Shown one piece after another: positions 55,754-64,000 of a stretch of 64,000 bases of DNA (its first letter is position 1; each line of letters begins with the position of its first letter). The notes under the pieces were generated by a model. That model had not been told where the DNA came from, did not search any database, and was given only the letters and a program-made list of their open reading frames with translations. The DNA comes from Candidatus Chlorohelix allophototropha (GTDB lineage: Bacteria; Chloroflexota; Chloroflexia; Chloroheliales; Chloroheliaceae). The position numbers and the translations under genes are program-made. The stretch is from assembly GCF_030389965.1 (NCBI RefSeq), contig NZ_CP128401.1:124001-188000 (forward strand). The letters are read 5' to 3'.

Positions 55754-58267
55754 GTGGCAAAACAAACCGCCTTTGACTTTAATCAGACCGGACCGGTCAA
55801 ACCGATAGAATTTCACGAAATATTCGGGCAAAACTACGGACAGTACGGCTTATACGTCGTGCAAGACCGGGCGTTACCAGATGCCCGTGACGGACTCAAA
55901 CCAGTTCAACGCCGCATCCTTTACACCCTCTTCGAAGGACGCTACCTATCCTCCGGACCCCATCGCAAAAGCGCCGAAATCGTGGGGAAAGTCTTGGGAG
56001 ACCGCCACCCGCATGGAGATAGCTCCGTGTACGATGCCATGAGCCGCATGGCGCAAGCCTTCAGCCTGCGTTACCCCCTCATAGACGGACAGGGCAACTG
56101 GGGAGCAAGTGACGGAAGCCCCGCAGCAGCCTATCGCTACACCGAAGCCCGCCTCACCCCACTGGCAGAGGCGCTCCTATCCGAAGACCTCAAAAAAGAA
56201 ACCGTCCCCCTCCTCACCACCTACAAAGAAGACCCCAAAGTGGTCGAACCCTTGTACCTGCCCGGACACATCCCCCCCTGCGTCAACTCAATTGACGGCA
56301 TCGCAGTGGGCATCTCCACCACCGTCCCCCCTCACAACCTGGGGGAAAGCCTGCGGGTGTGTATCGCCATGCTCGAGGCGGGAGTGCTAGAAGGGCACAG
56401 CTTTTCGACCGAACAGCTAATGAACTACCTGCCCGGACCTGACTTCCCCGAAGGGGGCAGAGTAATGCTCTCAGGGGGAGGAGTGCGCGAATACCTCGAA
56501 ACAGGGCGAGGACGCTTCATCATTCGTGCCAGCGTAGTGCAAGAACAACTCACCCCCACCAAAAAAGCCTTGGTCATCACCGGCTTACCTCCCATTGGGC
56601 GGGATAAAGTCATCGCCTCCATCATAGACTCTATCAACGACCGCAAAGCGGGCACCGAGGGACTGGTGGCAGAACCCCCACTGGACGAAACCAATGAAGA
56701 ACGTACCAGAATCGTGCTGGAACTGAAGCGGGAGGCAAATCCGGCAATCGTCTTGGAAAGCCTGTATCGACACACCCTCTTGCAGATAGCGGTCAGCGCC
56801 CAACTCTACTTCCTGTTCGCCCCCAAAAGCCACCGTCAAGCCCCTGCCACCATCCCCAAGCAAGTGGGCATGGTAGAACTCCTGAGCTACTGGCTACACC
56901 ACCAACTGGAAGTGCTGGAAAGAAGACTCACCTTTGAACTCAACCAATACCGGGTGCGCCTCTCGACCGTGGAAGCCCTCATCATCGGCGCCACCCACGC
57001 CCAACAACTCGTCAGAATCTTCCAAGAAGCCGAGGGCAAAGCCCAGGCTAAACTCACCCTCCAGCACAAATACAAACTGAGCGAAGAACAAGCGGAAGTA
57101 ATCGCCAATATGAGCCTGTCACAAGTAACTCGCCCTGATGCCGGACGGTATCAGGCGGAAAGAACCGAATTGATCGGCAAAATAGAGCATCACGAAGAAC
57201 TACTCTCCTCCCGCCTCAAATGCATCAGCCTCCTTCAGCAAGAGCTACGCGAAACCGAGAAAAAGTTCGGGGATGGGCGGCGCACCGTCATCGATGAGGC
57301 TAAACTTGCCAACCCTGACGTAGTGGCGGAAGTAGCGCAGGCGCAAGTGCGGGAACCGCTGACCCTCGCCCTGTACCTAGACGGCACCCTCAAAGCCACC
57401 AGCCCTGACCAATTCGGAACAAAAAGCAAAGCTCACAAAAGTGATGAAGGCTTAATCGGCTTGTGTGCCGTAGCGCCGGAGGCATTCGTCTTAGCAGGCA
57501 GCAACAAAGGACGGATCTTCAGCCTACCGGTGGAGAAACTGACGCTAACCACCCGCAGCGGGAAAAGTGAGAGCCTCGCCCGTCACCTAAAACTTGAGGC
57601 AGGAGAACGGGTGGTGCAACTCTTGGCAGTGCCGGGATCAGCCTTTGGAGAGGGAGCTGCTGCCTTGTATCTGGTAGAGATTACCGCACTGGGCAAAGTA
57701 AAAAAGAGCCCGATAAGCGAATACCGCAGTGTGAACGGGGCGGGATTGAGCAGTTTGAAACTGGCAGAGGGAGACGAAATTATCTCCGTCATGCTTAGTA
57801 ACGGACAGGGCGAATACCTCCTAACTACCGACACCGGGCAGACCCTGCGCTTTGGGGACGACAAGCTCAACCCGCAAGGTCGCATCGGGCTGGGGCAGGT
57901 CGCCATGGCGCTGGACAAAGAGGCGCGGATAGTAAGCGCCCACCACTGGTCGGGAGGAGACGAGGGGCGCGCCTTTCTGGTGACACTCAGCGCCCAGAAC
58001 ATCCTCAAGAAAACAGGTTTAGCGGAATACCCGGCAAAAGGGCGGGCAACCGGAGGAGTGGTAACCACCGGACTGGTCGGGGGAGACAGCATAGCCGCTA
58101 CTTGGCTTGCCAGAGGGGAAGTGACCCTGCTGGTAGTCACCGAGAGTGGGAGCCTGACCCTACCCAGTTCCACCCTACCGACCCTACCCAGAGCCAGAAA
58201 AGGGCAGCAGTTAGAAGGGTTGAGTGGGCAGGGAGGGACGGCTAGAATTATTCAACTGGTGCTGTAA
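55754..58267 (+). CDS. Type IIA DNA topoisomerase subunit A (GyrA/ParC-like)
   Basis: This 837-residue breakage-reunion subunit starts at GTG 55754, 2 bases after the B-subunit stop. The active-site Tyr is in AYRYTEARL (~126), with the surrounding GNWGASDGSPAA and RDGLKPVQRR motifs. The coiled region runs ~370-490, and the C-terminal beta-pinwheel begins near ~530. I see no canonical GyrA-box (QRRGGKG); the nearest is KGRATGGV. This suggests topoisomerase IV or an atypical gyrase rather than standard GyrA. A stem (58301-58330) follows the stop. Both subunits appear expressed as one operon. Confidence 0.9.
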   Translation: MAKQTAFDFNQTGPVKPIEFHEIFGQNYGQYGLYVVQDRALPDARDGLKPVQRRILYTLFEGRYLSSGPHRKSAEIVGKVLGDRHPHGDSSVYDAMSRMAQAFSLRYPLIDGQGNWGASDGSPAAAYRYTEARLTPLAEALLSEDLKKETVPLLTTYKEDPKVVEPLYLPGHIPPCVNSIDGIAVGISTTVPPHNLGESLRVCIAMLEAGVLEGHSFSTEQLMNYLPGPDFPEGGRVMLSGGGVREYLETGRGRFIIRASVVQEQLTPTKKALVITGLPPIGRDKVIASIIDSINDRKAGTEGLVAEPPLDETNEERTRIVLELKREANPAIVLESLYRHTLLQIAVSAQLYFLFAPKSHRQAPATIPKQVGMVELLSYWLHHQLEVLERRLTFELNQYRVRLSTVEALIIGATHAQQLVRIFQEAEGKAQAKLTLQHKYKLSEEQAEVIANMSLSQVTRPDAGRYQAERTELIGKIEHHEELLSSRLKCISLLQQELRETEKKFGDGRRTVIDEAKLANPDVVAEVAQAQVREPLTLALYLDGTLKATSPDQFGTKSKAHKSDEGLIGLCAVAPEAFVLAGSNKGRIFSLPVEKLTLTTRSGKSESLARHLKLEAGERVVQLLAVPGSAFGEGAAALYLVEITALGKVKKSPISEYRSVNGAGLSSLKLAEGDEIISVMLSNGQGEYLLTTDTGQTLRFGDDKLNPQGRIGLGQVAMALDKEARIVSAHHWSGGDEGRAFLVTLSAQNILKKTGLAEYPAKGRATGGVVTTGLVGGDSIAATWLARGEVTLLVVTESGSLTLPSSTLPTLPRARKGQQLEGLSGQGGTARIIQLVL

Positions 58268-58300
58268 GAAGTATTTGTGAGACCATTTCTAAAAAGCTGG

Positions 58301-58330
58301 GGAGAGGCAAAACTAGGTAAGCGCCTCTCC
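58301..58330 (+). terminator. Hairpin after the topoisomerase operon
   Basis: GGAGAGGC pairs perfectly with GCCTCTCC, loop of 14 bases. There is no U-tract, so it may work as a rho-independent pause or a processing site rather than a classic terminator. Confidence 0.5.
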
Positions 58331-58488
58331 TCGCTAATTCGGACTAACAGAATTTGAGGCTGTAAACCCACAGATACTTGGTTATTCCGACAATAACCCA
58401 AGTCACTTTACATAATATAATTAAATATGATCTATTACTTGTCCTCTGTTCCAGCGGTGTAACTAAATTCGCCCTGCTTAAACAGCTC

Positions 58489-59424
58489 TCATCTTTTCTT
58501 TAGCCAGTGTGCTACCACCTCCGGGATACCTTTTTCAACCGTTGGAAATTCAAATTCAAAACCTGTCTCCTTCAAGCGTGCATTGGAAAGCCGGAATTCG
58601 GTAGTGAGAGATTCGGTTACAATCGGTCCAAGTATAAGTTTGGAAATAAACTCAGGCACCGTCCGAAACCGCAATGGAACTCCAAGAGCTTGGGCGGCTA
58701 ATTCGGGCAAGCGATTTACCCGAACCGGTTGGTCATCCACAATAAAATAACGTTTTGCGACGGTTCCTTTTTCAAGTAAGTGGAGCAGGGCGCGTCCCAC
58801 ATCCTCAACATGAACAGGGGAAGCCATTTTTATGGGTCCGGTCAGGCGAGGAACCTTTTTTCTGGCTTTCAGAGGCGCCAGATTATATTCCAAAAACCAT
58901 GACCCCGCTCCATACACCCAGCCGGGATAGGCTTCCACGATAGGTAGCCCTTGTTCCAGATAAATAGACAGGCGCTCGATAGCAGGCGCGATAAAAGGAC
59001 CGAAACCTTTTGGGTTTGGTCTGGTAGCTTCATTTACCAGTGCCGATCCCTGATCCCCATAATAGCTGGTTCCCGCTACATAAATAATCCGACGTACAGT
59101 TACCGGATTCAGCGAGGAAAACAGCAACTCATCCATCCGCAATCGCTGTTCCCGATAGTTCTGAGCGCGCTTTAGTGTCACCCTAGCCCCAAAAGCTTCA
59201 GGTTGCGCTAGGTGGACTACAAAATCTGCTTGGGCTGCCTCCCCTTGCCAATCCCCGGATTGAAGAACATCTCCGCTGACCGGGACTGCCCCAACCGCTT
59301 GTATGCGTGCCCTAGATTTTTCAGAGCGCGTTAGAACTCTGACCGTATAACCCGCCGCAACCGCTCTGGGGACAAAAGCCGAGCCAATAAAACCTGAACC
59401 ACCGGTTACAAAAATGCTGGTCAT
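58489..59424 (-). CDS. NAD(P)-dependent epimerase/dehydratase (extended SDR)
   Basis: The protein has 312 residues from ATG 59424, with AAAGGAAAG upstream; an in-frame TTG at 59463 would add residues with no SDR homology. The Rossmann start FVTGGSGFIGSAF, YVAGTSYYGDQ (Ser and a Tyr in the substrate region) and PGWVYG are seen. The exact active-site YxxxK is not clear (GPFIAPAIERL replaces it), so it may be a non-catalytic or atypical member. It follows the membrane gene by 51 bases, probably as an operon. Substrate unknown. Confidence 0.83.
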   Translation of the reverse strand: MTSIFVTGGSGFIGSAFVPRAVAAGYTVRVLTRSEKSRARIQAVGAVPVSGDVLQSGDWQGEAAQADFVVHLAQPEAFGARVTLKRAQNYREQRLRMDELLFSSLNPVTVRRIIYVAGTSYYGDQGSALVNEATRPNPKGFGPFIAPAIERLSIYLEQGLPIVEAYPGWVYGAGSWFLEYNLAPLKARKKVPRLTGPIKMASPVHVEDVGRALLHLLEKGTVAKRYFIVDDQPVRVNRLPELAAQALGVPLRFRTVPEFISKLILGPIVTESLTTEFRLSNARLKETGFEFEFPTVEKGIPEVVAHWLKKR

Positions 59425-59475
59425 AGCTTCTTTCCTTTCTACATCTGCCGATGAAAGCACCAACCTAAGACTTTT

Positions 59476-60357
59476 CTAGGCGACCTTTCCTCTAGACTTT
59501 CCGCTCTCCATAAAAAAGTCCAAGCTCAGTAGGGCGACAAACATCAGAGAAATACCCACTACAAAAACCCATGTCATGGCATTACTCTGATCGAAGTCTG
59601 CCCAACTTCTCATTACTCCTACCAACATCAGACCGAGACCAATAAGTTGGCTGTGAAGCGTGATCCGGATAGCGCTCCAACGCCCATCAAGCGCCATTAA
59701 CATAGCCACCACGCTCGGTAAGGCAAACCAGCCCCCGATAACTTGGGCAGTCAACTGGGTAAGCTTCCAGGGCCATAGGCTGATCATAAAGTCCGGTGAA
59801 ATCAGGAGAACCAGGGCAATACTGAACTGGATTAGCCCTGCCAATCCAAGAATATAGCGAATTACCAGCGGTAACATCAATTCACCCAATCCCCGCTGAC
59901 GGGGGTCAGTTCGGCTATTGCGCCACCAGACCAGCGGAACGAGGAATGGGGTGATTATATACAAACCCAGCCAGGCAAAGAAAGAGATGTGACCCTGATG
60001 GAAGCGGTCGAGGTGCAGGAAGGAAGCAATTGCCATAAAGATAGTGAAAGCCGTTATCGGCAGGAAACCAAGATGGATGGTATGCCAGCGTTTTGCAAAA
60101 AAGACCCGGCTAAAGAAATAGCTTCCAGATATATAACCTGCCCCCATAATAAGCGGGGTCATAGCTGGTTTGATAGTCCAAGCAAATAAGGTATCGGTAT
60201 CATTAGGAAAAAGGTATAGCAGCACAAAAGCTACCAAAAGAAAAGGCACGATGAAAGCCGCCAGCACCCGTGTTTCAGGAAGAATGCGGTCATTTCGTAA
60301 AAGCCCCGCACTATCAGAAAATACCCCAGAGTTACTACTTATCCCCGGTTTCTGCAT
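59476..60357 (-). CDS. Polytopic membrane protein of unknown function (intact copy)
   Basis: The protein has 293 residues with about eight hydrophobic segments (FIVPFLLVAFVLLYLF, LGLYIITPFLVPLVWW, FSIALVLLISPDFMISL and others). No known family motif is recognised. ATG 60357 has AAGGAGG at 60363-60369. The first ~175 codons exist as a dead copy at 43936-45655. A 200-base leader with promoter-like elements is conserved between the two copies. The gene is followed by the SDR gene on the same strand. Confidence 0.85.
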   Translation of the reverse strand: MQKPGISSNSGVFSDSAGLLRNDRILPETRVLAAFIVPFLLVAFVLLYLFPNDTDTLFAWTIKPAMTPLIMGAGYISGSYFFSRVFFAKRWHTIHLGFLPITAFTIFMAIASFLHLDRFHQGHISFFAWLGLYIITPFLVPLVWWRNSRTDPRQRGLGELMLPLVIRYILGLAGLIQFSIALVLLISPDFMISLWPWKLTQLTAQVIGGWFALPSVVAMLMALDGRWSAIRITLHSQLIGLGLMLVGVMRSWADFDQSNAMTWVFVVGISLMFVALLSLDFFMESGKSRGKVA

Positions 60358-60805
60358 ATTAGACCTCCTTAGAATTTGGGTAGGATAAAGAGCCGATCAG
60401 AGCCGGCGTTGCTTTATTTATATATTGTCCAGAGAAATTATATGAACTACACCCAAGTGTTATTTAGCGGTTTGATTTTCAAGAAATCAGGCTTTCCAAA
60501 CAAGCGATTTAGCTGGGCAGATGAACCGCTACCTTTTTCTCCACTCCCTGCCCTTGATTATACCTATACTTTAAGGAGTAGTGAACGTCAATTCGCGGTT
60601 TTAGTAATGTAGGGAAACGTGGTATGACTTGCAACTTATAGCCCGGCTAACACGGCGGGAATCCTGATAACTGATGAGCAGGTTGAGGAAGTATCCGGCT
60701 ATATTCTACGAAACGGCTCAACTTCAAATACGTGGTATTCTGGGGTTGTTGGATTCCAAACCCCAGAATTACACTCATGGCTTTATCATTTTCTAGACTG
60801 CAGCT
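59950..60805 (-). repeat. Inverted duplication, copy B
   Basis: This reverse-complement match of 43486-44148 plus 45445-45655 spans the first ~135 codons of the membrane gene, its leader and the hairpin at 60737-60769, up to the last MMPL codons (GCAGCT...TAG near 60795). The MMPL gene itself is missing beyond that point in this copy. Confidence 0.9.
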
Positions 60806-61007
60806 GCTTCCATCAACCGCGTCTACTGTTCGATTTGCACCACGTCCTCCCCGAAACAGCTCCCCTGCTGCGACAAGCCGGTCTCCACCTTGTGGCAGCG
60901 ATTTGCCAACCGCAGGTGGGACGGCTCGGTAAAACTGTTGGGAAACAGCCGATTTTTACAAACTGGCGACCTGCTTTTCTTCCACCAAACGGTCAAATTC
61001 AGTCCCG

Positions 61008-61180
61008 TCATTCGAATTCGGCGATAAAGTGACGCAAAGCCGGGGTTGATAGTTAATTCGCAAACCCTTTATGCTTTGTGCCATCTCTGCTTCAAAGTTT
61101 TCAGCTACCACCACGTAATCCAAGTGGTTTTGCGTATATACCCGGCACGATACCGCCAACTGTGCATAGCAATATTTATT
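61008..61180 (-). pseudogene. Tryptophanase / beta-eliminating lyase, C-terminal fragment
   Basis: On the minus strand it reads LAVSCRVYTQNHLDYVVVAENFEAE then IKGLRINYQP. After a one-base shift near 61030 it ends LRHFIAEFE and stop at 61008. Tryptophanase and tyrosine phenol-lyase end in the same way (RVYTQSHMDYV, IKG, LRHF..RFE). The rest of the gene was not found. The surrounding 60.8-61.5 kb holds no other gene. Confidence 0.75.
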
Positions 61181-61577
61181 TCGGCACTATACATTCTCTG
61201 CTACAAACCGCATAGCAATTCCTATAATTTCGAGAAATGAAACCTGCGTTGGAATAGCGGGGAGGTAACTTCCTGCTACGCTGATTGTCGTTATTTGGAA
61301 ACACACCAAATGCAAGCAAGGCTTATTAGTGACAGAGCGCTAACCTCAAAAACTAACTAAAACCCCAGCTCCATAATTATTTCTGGGCAAGTGCCCGCGC
61401 CTCTTATCCTCAGCACCTAATGACCGGTAGCTAAAACTAACTACTCCTAATCACTAACGCGATCACTAGAATTAGCGATGTAACTCCCCCTGATTCTTTC
61501 TAAACTACTATCAGTGGTAATTCACCCGAAACAAACAAATACAGCAATTAGTAATCAGACAGAAAAGGAGAAAAACA

Positions 61578-61775
61578 ATGAACCCTTATTCACCTTATAC
61601 CCTTGAAATGGCAAAACAGCACCAGGCTTCCTACCGGATGGAAGCAGCGCAGGATCGAATCGCCAGAGAATGTGTCCAAGAATCCAAGCAGGAAAAGAAC
61701 GCGAATGAAAGCCCGCTTAGGAAAAGGCGCTGGTTCTTTGGAGTAGGTAACAAGTTGGCGCGACAGCCTAAATAA
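61578..61775 (+). CDS. Small basic protein of unknown function
   Basis: The protein has 65 residues from ATG 61578, with AAAAGGAGAAAAAC just upstream. It is a helical, charged sequence (MEAAQDRIARECVQESKQEK) with a basic, aromatic tail (LRKRRWFFGVGNKLARQ). It lies 55 bases before the next gene, which ends with a good terminator, so both are likely co-transcribed. No family recognised. Confidence 0.65.
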   Translation: MNPYSPYTLEMAKQHQASYRMEAAQDRIARECVQESKQEKNANESPLRKRRWFFGVGNKLARQPK

Positions 61776-61830
61776 GCAGCCCCTTACAAACTATAACACT
61801 TAAATTAATCGATGAAAGGATGAACCCAAA

Positions 61831-62298
61831 ATGTTTAAAGTAATTCTCAGCGCCTCTTTCTTTCTACTGGTGAGCTTACTGAACGGAGTTCACTCAGATA
61901 ACAAATCTATAGCTAGCTTACAACAAATCTCAGCTCTTCCGGCAGGTAGCTATTCGGTTACAGTTACCCGACACGATGCCCACAATGATTACAACTCCGA
62001 AAACTATGCCGGAGAATGGGTCTTAAACCTAAACCGCGCAGAAGAATTTACCCTGACCCAATCCAATTCGTTAAAAGCCAGCGGGAAATATTCACTTACC
62101 GCCGATCAGCTAACCTTTGAAAGTAACGGAAATACCGGAAAGTTTAAATGGACATTTGACGGTAAGCAGCTAACCTTAAACCCGCTTGCAACTAATAATT
62201 TCGCCTTTGATTTCGCACTAACCCTTCGCCCCCTGAACTATCTGCCCGAAATATCCATTTCAAGGTCAGCCAATCACCGCAATGCCCTTGCTGCCTAA
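61831..62298 (+). CDS. Small exported beta-rich protein
   Basis: The protein has 155 residues from ATG 61831 with GAAAGGATGAACC upstream. The signal peptide (VILSASFFLLVSLLNGVHS) ends near residue 23. The mature part, rich in Thr, Asn and beta-strand patterns (GEWVLNLNRAEEFTLTQSN, ASGKYSLTADQLTFESN, GKFKWTFDGKQLTLNPL), resembles lipocalin-like or META-type small beta barrels. No ligand can be inferred. Confidence 0.75.
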   Translation: MFKVILSASFFLLVSLLNGVHSDNKSIASLQQISALPAGSYSVTVTRHDAHNDYNSENYAGEWVLNLNRAEEFTLTQSNSLKASGKYSLTADQLTFESNGNTGKFKWTFDGKQLTLNPLATNNFAFDFALTLRPLNYLPEISISRSANHRNALAA

Positions 62299-62307
62299 CA
62301 AATAGTG

Positions 62308-62338
62308 AAAAGGAGTGGATATTATTCACTCCTTTTTT
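62308..62338 (+). terminator. Rho-independent terminator
   Basis: AAAAGGAGTG pairs with CACTCCTTTT around GATATTATT, followed directly by more T. It sits 10 bases after the small exported protein's stop. Confidence 0.88.
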
Positions 62339-62416
62339 AAGTTTAGCTATTGAACTTTAAACCAATTTCCCAATATAATTGAACAAATGTAGCTGCTATA
62401 CCCTTTGGAGAATAAT

Positions 62417-64000
62417 ATGCACCCCAGAAATATTTACACCGTCGGTGGCACCGTCGAAGCGGATAAACGCTTGTATGTAACCCGCAAGGCGGATGAAGAA
62501 CTGCTGGAATTATGCCGTGCAGGTCAGTTTGCGTATATCCTCGCCCCCCGCCAGATCGGTAAATCCAGCCTAATGATGCGCACCTCCCAACGGCTTTCTG
62601 AGGAAAGGGTCAAAACGGTCATAATCGACCTGACCCAACTGGGTACACAGGTGACTGCCGAAGCTTGGTATCTGGGTCTGTTGGCGATTATCGAAGATCA
62701 GCTAATGCTGGACACCTCGGCGGTGCAGTGGTGGAAGGCGCATGCTGATTTGGGTATCACCCAACGCCTCACCCGTTTCTTTGAAGAAGTGCTGCTACGG
62801 GAAGTCGCTACCCCAATAGTAATCTTCGTAGATGAGATTGATACCACCCTCAGCCTGACCTTCACCGACGACTTTTTCGCCAGCCTTCGCTACTTCTATC
62901 AAGCCAGAGTGCGCTTGCCAGAGTTCCAGCGTCTGACCTTCGTGCTGGTGGGCGTAGCTACCCCCGGTGACCTAATCCGTGACCCCGCCCGTACCCCCTT
63001 TAACATCGGGCAGCGGTTGGATATGACCGACTTCAGCTTTGAAGAAGCGCTGCCCTTGGCGCAAGGTTTGAACGTACCGACCGATTCTGCCCCGGAGCTA
63101 TTGCGCTGGATCCTGAAATGGACGGGAGGACACCCGTACCTGACTCAGCGGTTGTGCCGGGTTGTTACCGAACAACAGTGGGAAATAAATTGGACTGAGG
63201 CAAAGCTGGATGAACTGGTGACGAACACCTTCTTCGGGGAGAAGAGCGAACAGGACAACAACCTGCAATTTGTGCGAGATATGCTGACCAGACGTTCGGA
63301 GAATGCCGAAGAGGTGCTACTGACCTACCGAGAAATTCGGCAAGAGCGCAAGGTGGTGCTAGATCAGGAGCAATCCCTATCAAAGACCCAGTTGAAATTA
63401 TCTGGGCTGGTAAAGCGGGAGGGGCGGGCGTTAAAGGTACGGAATAGTATTTATCGGACAGTGTTCGACGAGCGCTGGATAAAAGAACATCTGCCGATCA
63501 ATTGGGCGAAGCGGTTGAGGCAGGCATTCCGGCTGATAGCCGCTTCGTTGGCATTGGCGTTGGTGCTGGGAGGGTTGGCAATCTACGCCTTTATCCAGCA
63601 AGGAGAGGCGAGTAAACAGGCGGATGAAGCCAATAACCAGCGCAATACCGCTGAAACCAGAAGGGTTGAGGCTGAAACAGCCCGAAACCAGTCGGATCGC
63701 TTACTGCGTGGGTCAGAAGCGCAAGCGCTGGCTTTTCGCTCTCAAACTCAGACCGACCCAGAACTGGCGCTATTATTGTCGATAGAAGCCGCCCAGCGTA
63801 TTCAAGATGGCAAACTGGAAGATAGTGGAGGACAGGTGGAAGCGGCTTTGCGGCAAGCTCTGGCAAATTACACCCCGAATATTGCCCTGCGCAGCCCCGC
63901 TACCGTAACGAACAGCGCCTCATTCAGCCCGGATGGAAAGCGCCTGGTGGTAGTCGGAAATGACGGCTATGCCAGAGTGTACGAGGTCGGCGCTAACAAA
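62417..64000 (+). CDS. AAA-like ATPase with WD40 propeller, truncated by window end
   Basis: The frame is open from ATG 62417 (TTGGAG upstream) to the window end, 528 codons. The N-terminal AAA-like (AAA_35/STAND) domain has Walker A LAPRQIGKSSL (~46) and Walker B IVIFVDEID (~137). A single TM helix (LIAASLALALVLGGLAIYAF) lies at ~370-390, then a coiled stretch (ADEANNQRNTAETRR) and LALLLSIEAAQR. The first WD40 blade begins near 495 (SASFSPDGKRLVVVGNDGYARVYEVG). More blades should follow outside. Such proteins are abundant in Chloroflexota and may be signalling or defence platforms; the role here is unknown. Confidence 0.85.
   Translation, partial: MHPRNIYTVGGTVEADKRLYVTRKADEELLELCRAGQFAYILAPRQIGKSSLMMRTSQRLSEERVKTVIIDLTQLGTQVTAEAWYLGLLAIIEDQLMLDTSAVQWWKAHADLGITQRLTRFFEEVLLREVATPIVIFVDEIDTTLSLTFTDDFFASLRYFYQARVRLPEFQRLTFVLVGVATPGDLIRDPARTPFNIGQRLDMTDFSFEEALPLAQGLNVPTDSAPELLRWILKWTGGHPYLTQRLCRVVTEQQWEINWTEAKLDELVTNTFFGEKSEQDNNLQFVRDMLTRRSENAEEVLLTYREIRQERKVVLDQEQSLSKTQLKLSGLVKREGRALKVRNSIYRTVFDERWIKEHLPINWAKRLRQAFRLIAASLALALVLGGLAIYAFIQQGEASKQADEANNQRNTAETRRVEAETARNQSDRLLRGSEAQALAFRSQTQTDPELALLLSIEAAQRIQDGKLEDSGGQVEAALRQALANYTPNIALRSPATVTNSASFSPDGKRLVVVGNDGYARVYEVGANK

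Noticed and set aside
55286-55831. 181-codon minus-strand frame over the topoisomerase tail
   Set aside because: It mirrors the repetitive tail of the B subunit and has no start signal; the plus-strand gene continues straight through.
57583-58173. 196-codon minus-strand frame over the topoisomerase A subunit
   Set aside because: Shadow of the conserved beta-pinwheel coding sequence.
1-64000. CRISPR arrays and rRNA operons
   Set aside because: No regularly spaced short repeats with unique spacers and no rRNA-like conserved blocks were seen on either strand.

Overview
The window looks like a piece of a Chloroflexota (green non-sulfur) genome. The clues are recurring secreted proteins with an ETGH / YW..NGG / FG.P / QYFERARFE.HPE module, large MalT-type LuxR regulators, AAA-WD40 proteins, many IS elements, and frequent GTG/TTG starts. 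The assignment is by resemblance only; no 16S rRNA or tRNA gene was seen. A replication-initiator-like gene followed by an AlbA/ATPase gene and parA-parB at 30.6-35.0 kb suggests either a plasmid or secondary chromosome, or an integrated one.

Layout. 0-2.6 kb: an ABC-2 export operon (ATPase cut by the window edge plus two permeases). 2.6-5.2 kb: a decayed IS, then an intact 1498-bp IS (copy 1). 5.2-16.4 kb, all on the minus strand: MMPL transporter, HExxH lipoprotein, clpC, a glycosyltransferase-methyltransferase-GNAT group, and a large polytopic membrane protein. 16.7-20.0 kb: an IS256 pseudogene cut by an IS3 element (IS3-A), then a truncated Uma2 gene. 20.1-28.0 kb: secreted or membrane-anchored proteins, including a GH17-like glucanase, several carrying the repeat module. 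28.1-29.6 kb: IS copy 2, apparently identical to copy 1. 29.6-35.0 kb: control region, initiator-like gene, AlbA/ATPase regulator, parA (with an internal parS-like site) and parB. 35.1-37.0 kb: gene debris, namely a Crp/Fnr fragment, an internally deleted hcp and a frameshifted repeat-module gene. 37.1-43.5 kb: isochorismatase-like hydrolase, MalT-type regulator, a 78-aa protein and a second MMPL transporter. 43.5-46.2 kb: a dead copy of the membrane gene at 59.5-60.4 kb, split by a second IS3 (IS3-B) and ending at an IS6-like remnant. 47.1-52.9 kb: a secreted beta-helix protein, an hcp tail fragment, aldo/keto reductase, a VOC protein, an IS1182 fragment and an intact Uma2 gene. 53.3-58.3 kb: a two-gene type IIA topoisomerase operon with an odd B subunit. 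58.5-60.4 kb: SDR epimerase and a membrane protein. 60.8-64.0 kb: tryptophanase debris, two small genes, and an AAA/WD40 gene running off the end.

The window is shaped by duplication and IS activity. Two long inverted duplications (19.15-20.04 with 51.91-52.80 kb; 43.5-45.7 with 59.95-60.8 kb) and a direct pair of identical 1498-bp ISs could drive inversion or deletion. Decayed genes sit mostly at the joints of these repeats. The most unusual intact parts are the initiator/AlbA/ParAB block with its shared ATCCGCCA sites, the modular secreted proteins, the topoisomerase pair with a repetitive B-subunit tail, and the long leader shared by both copies of the duplicated membrane gene.
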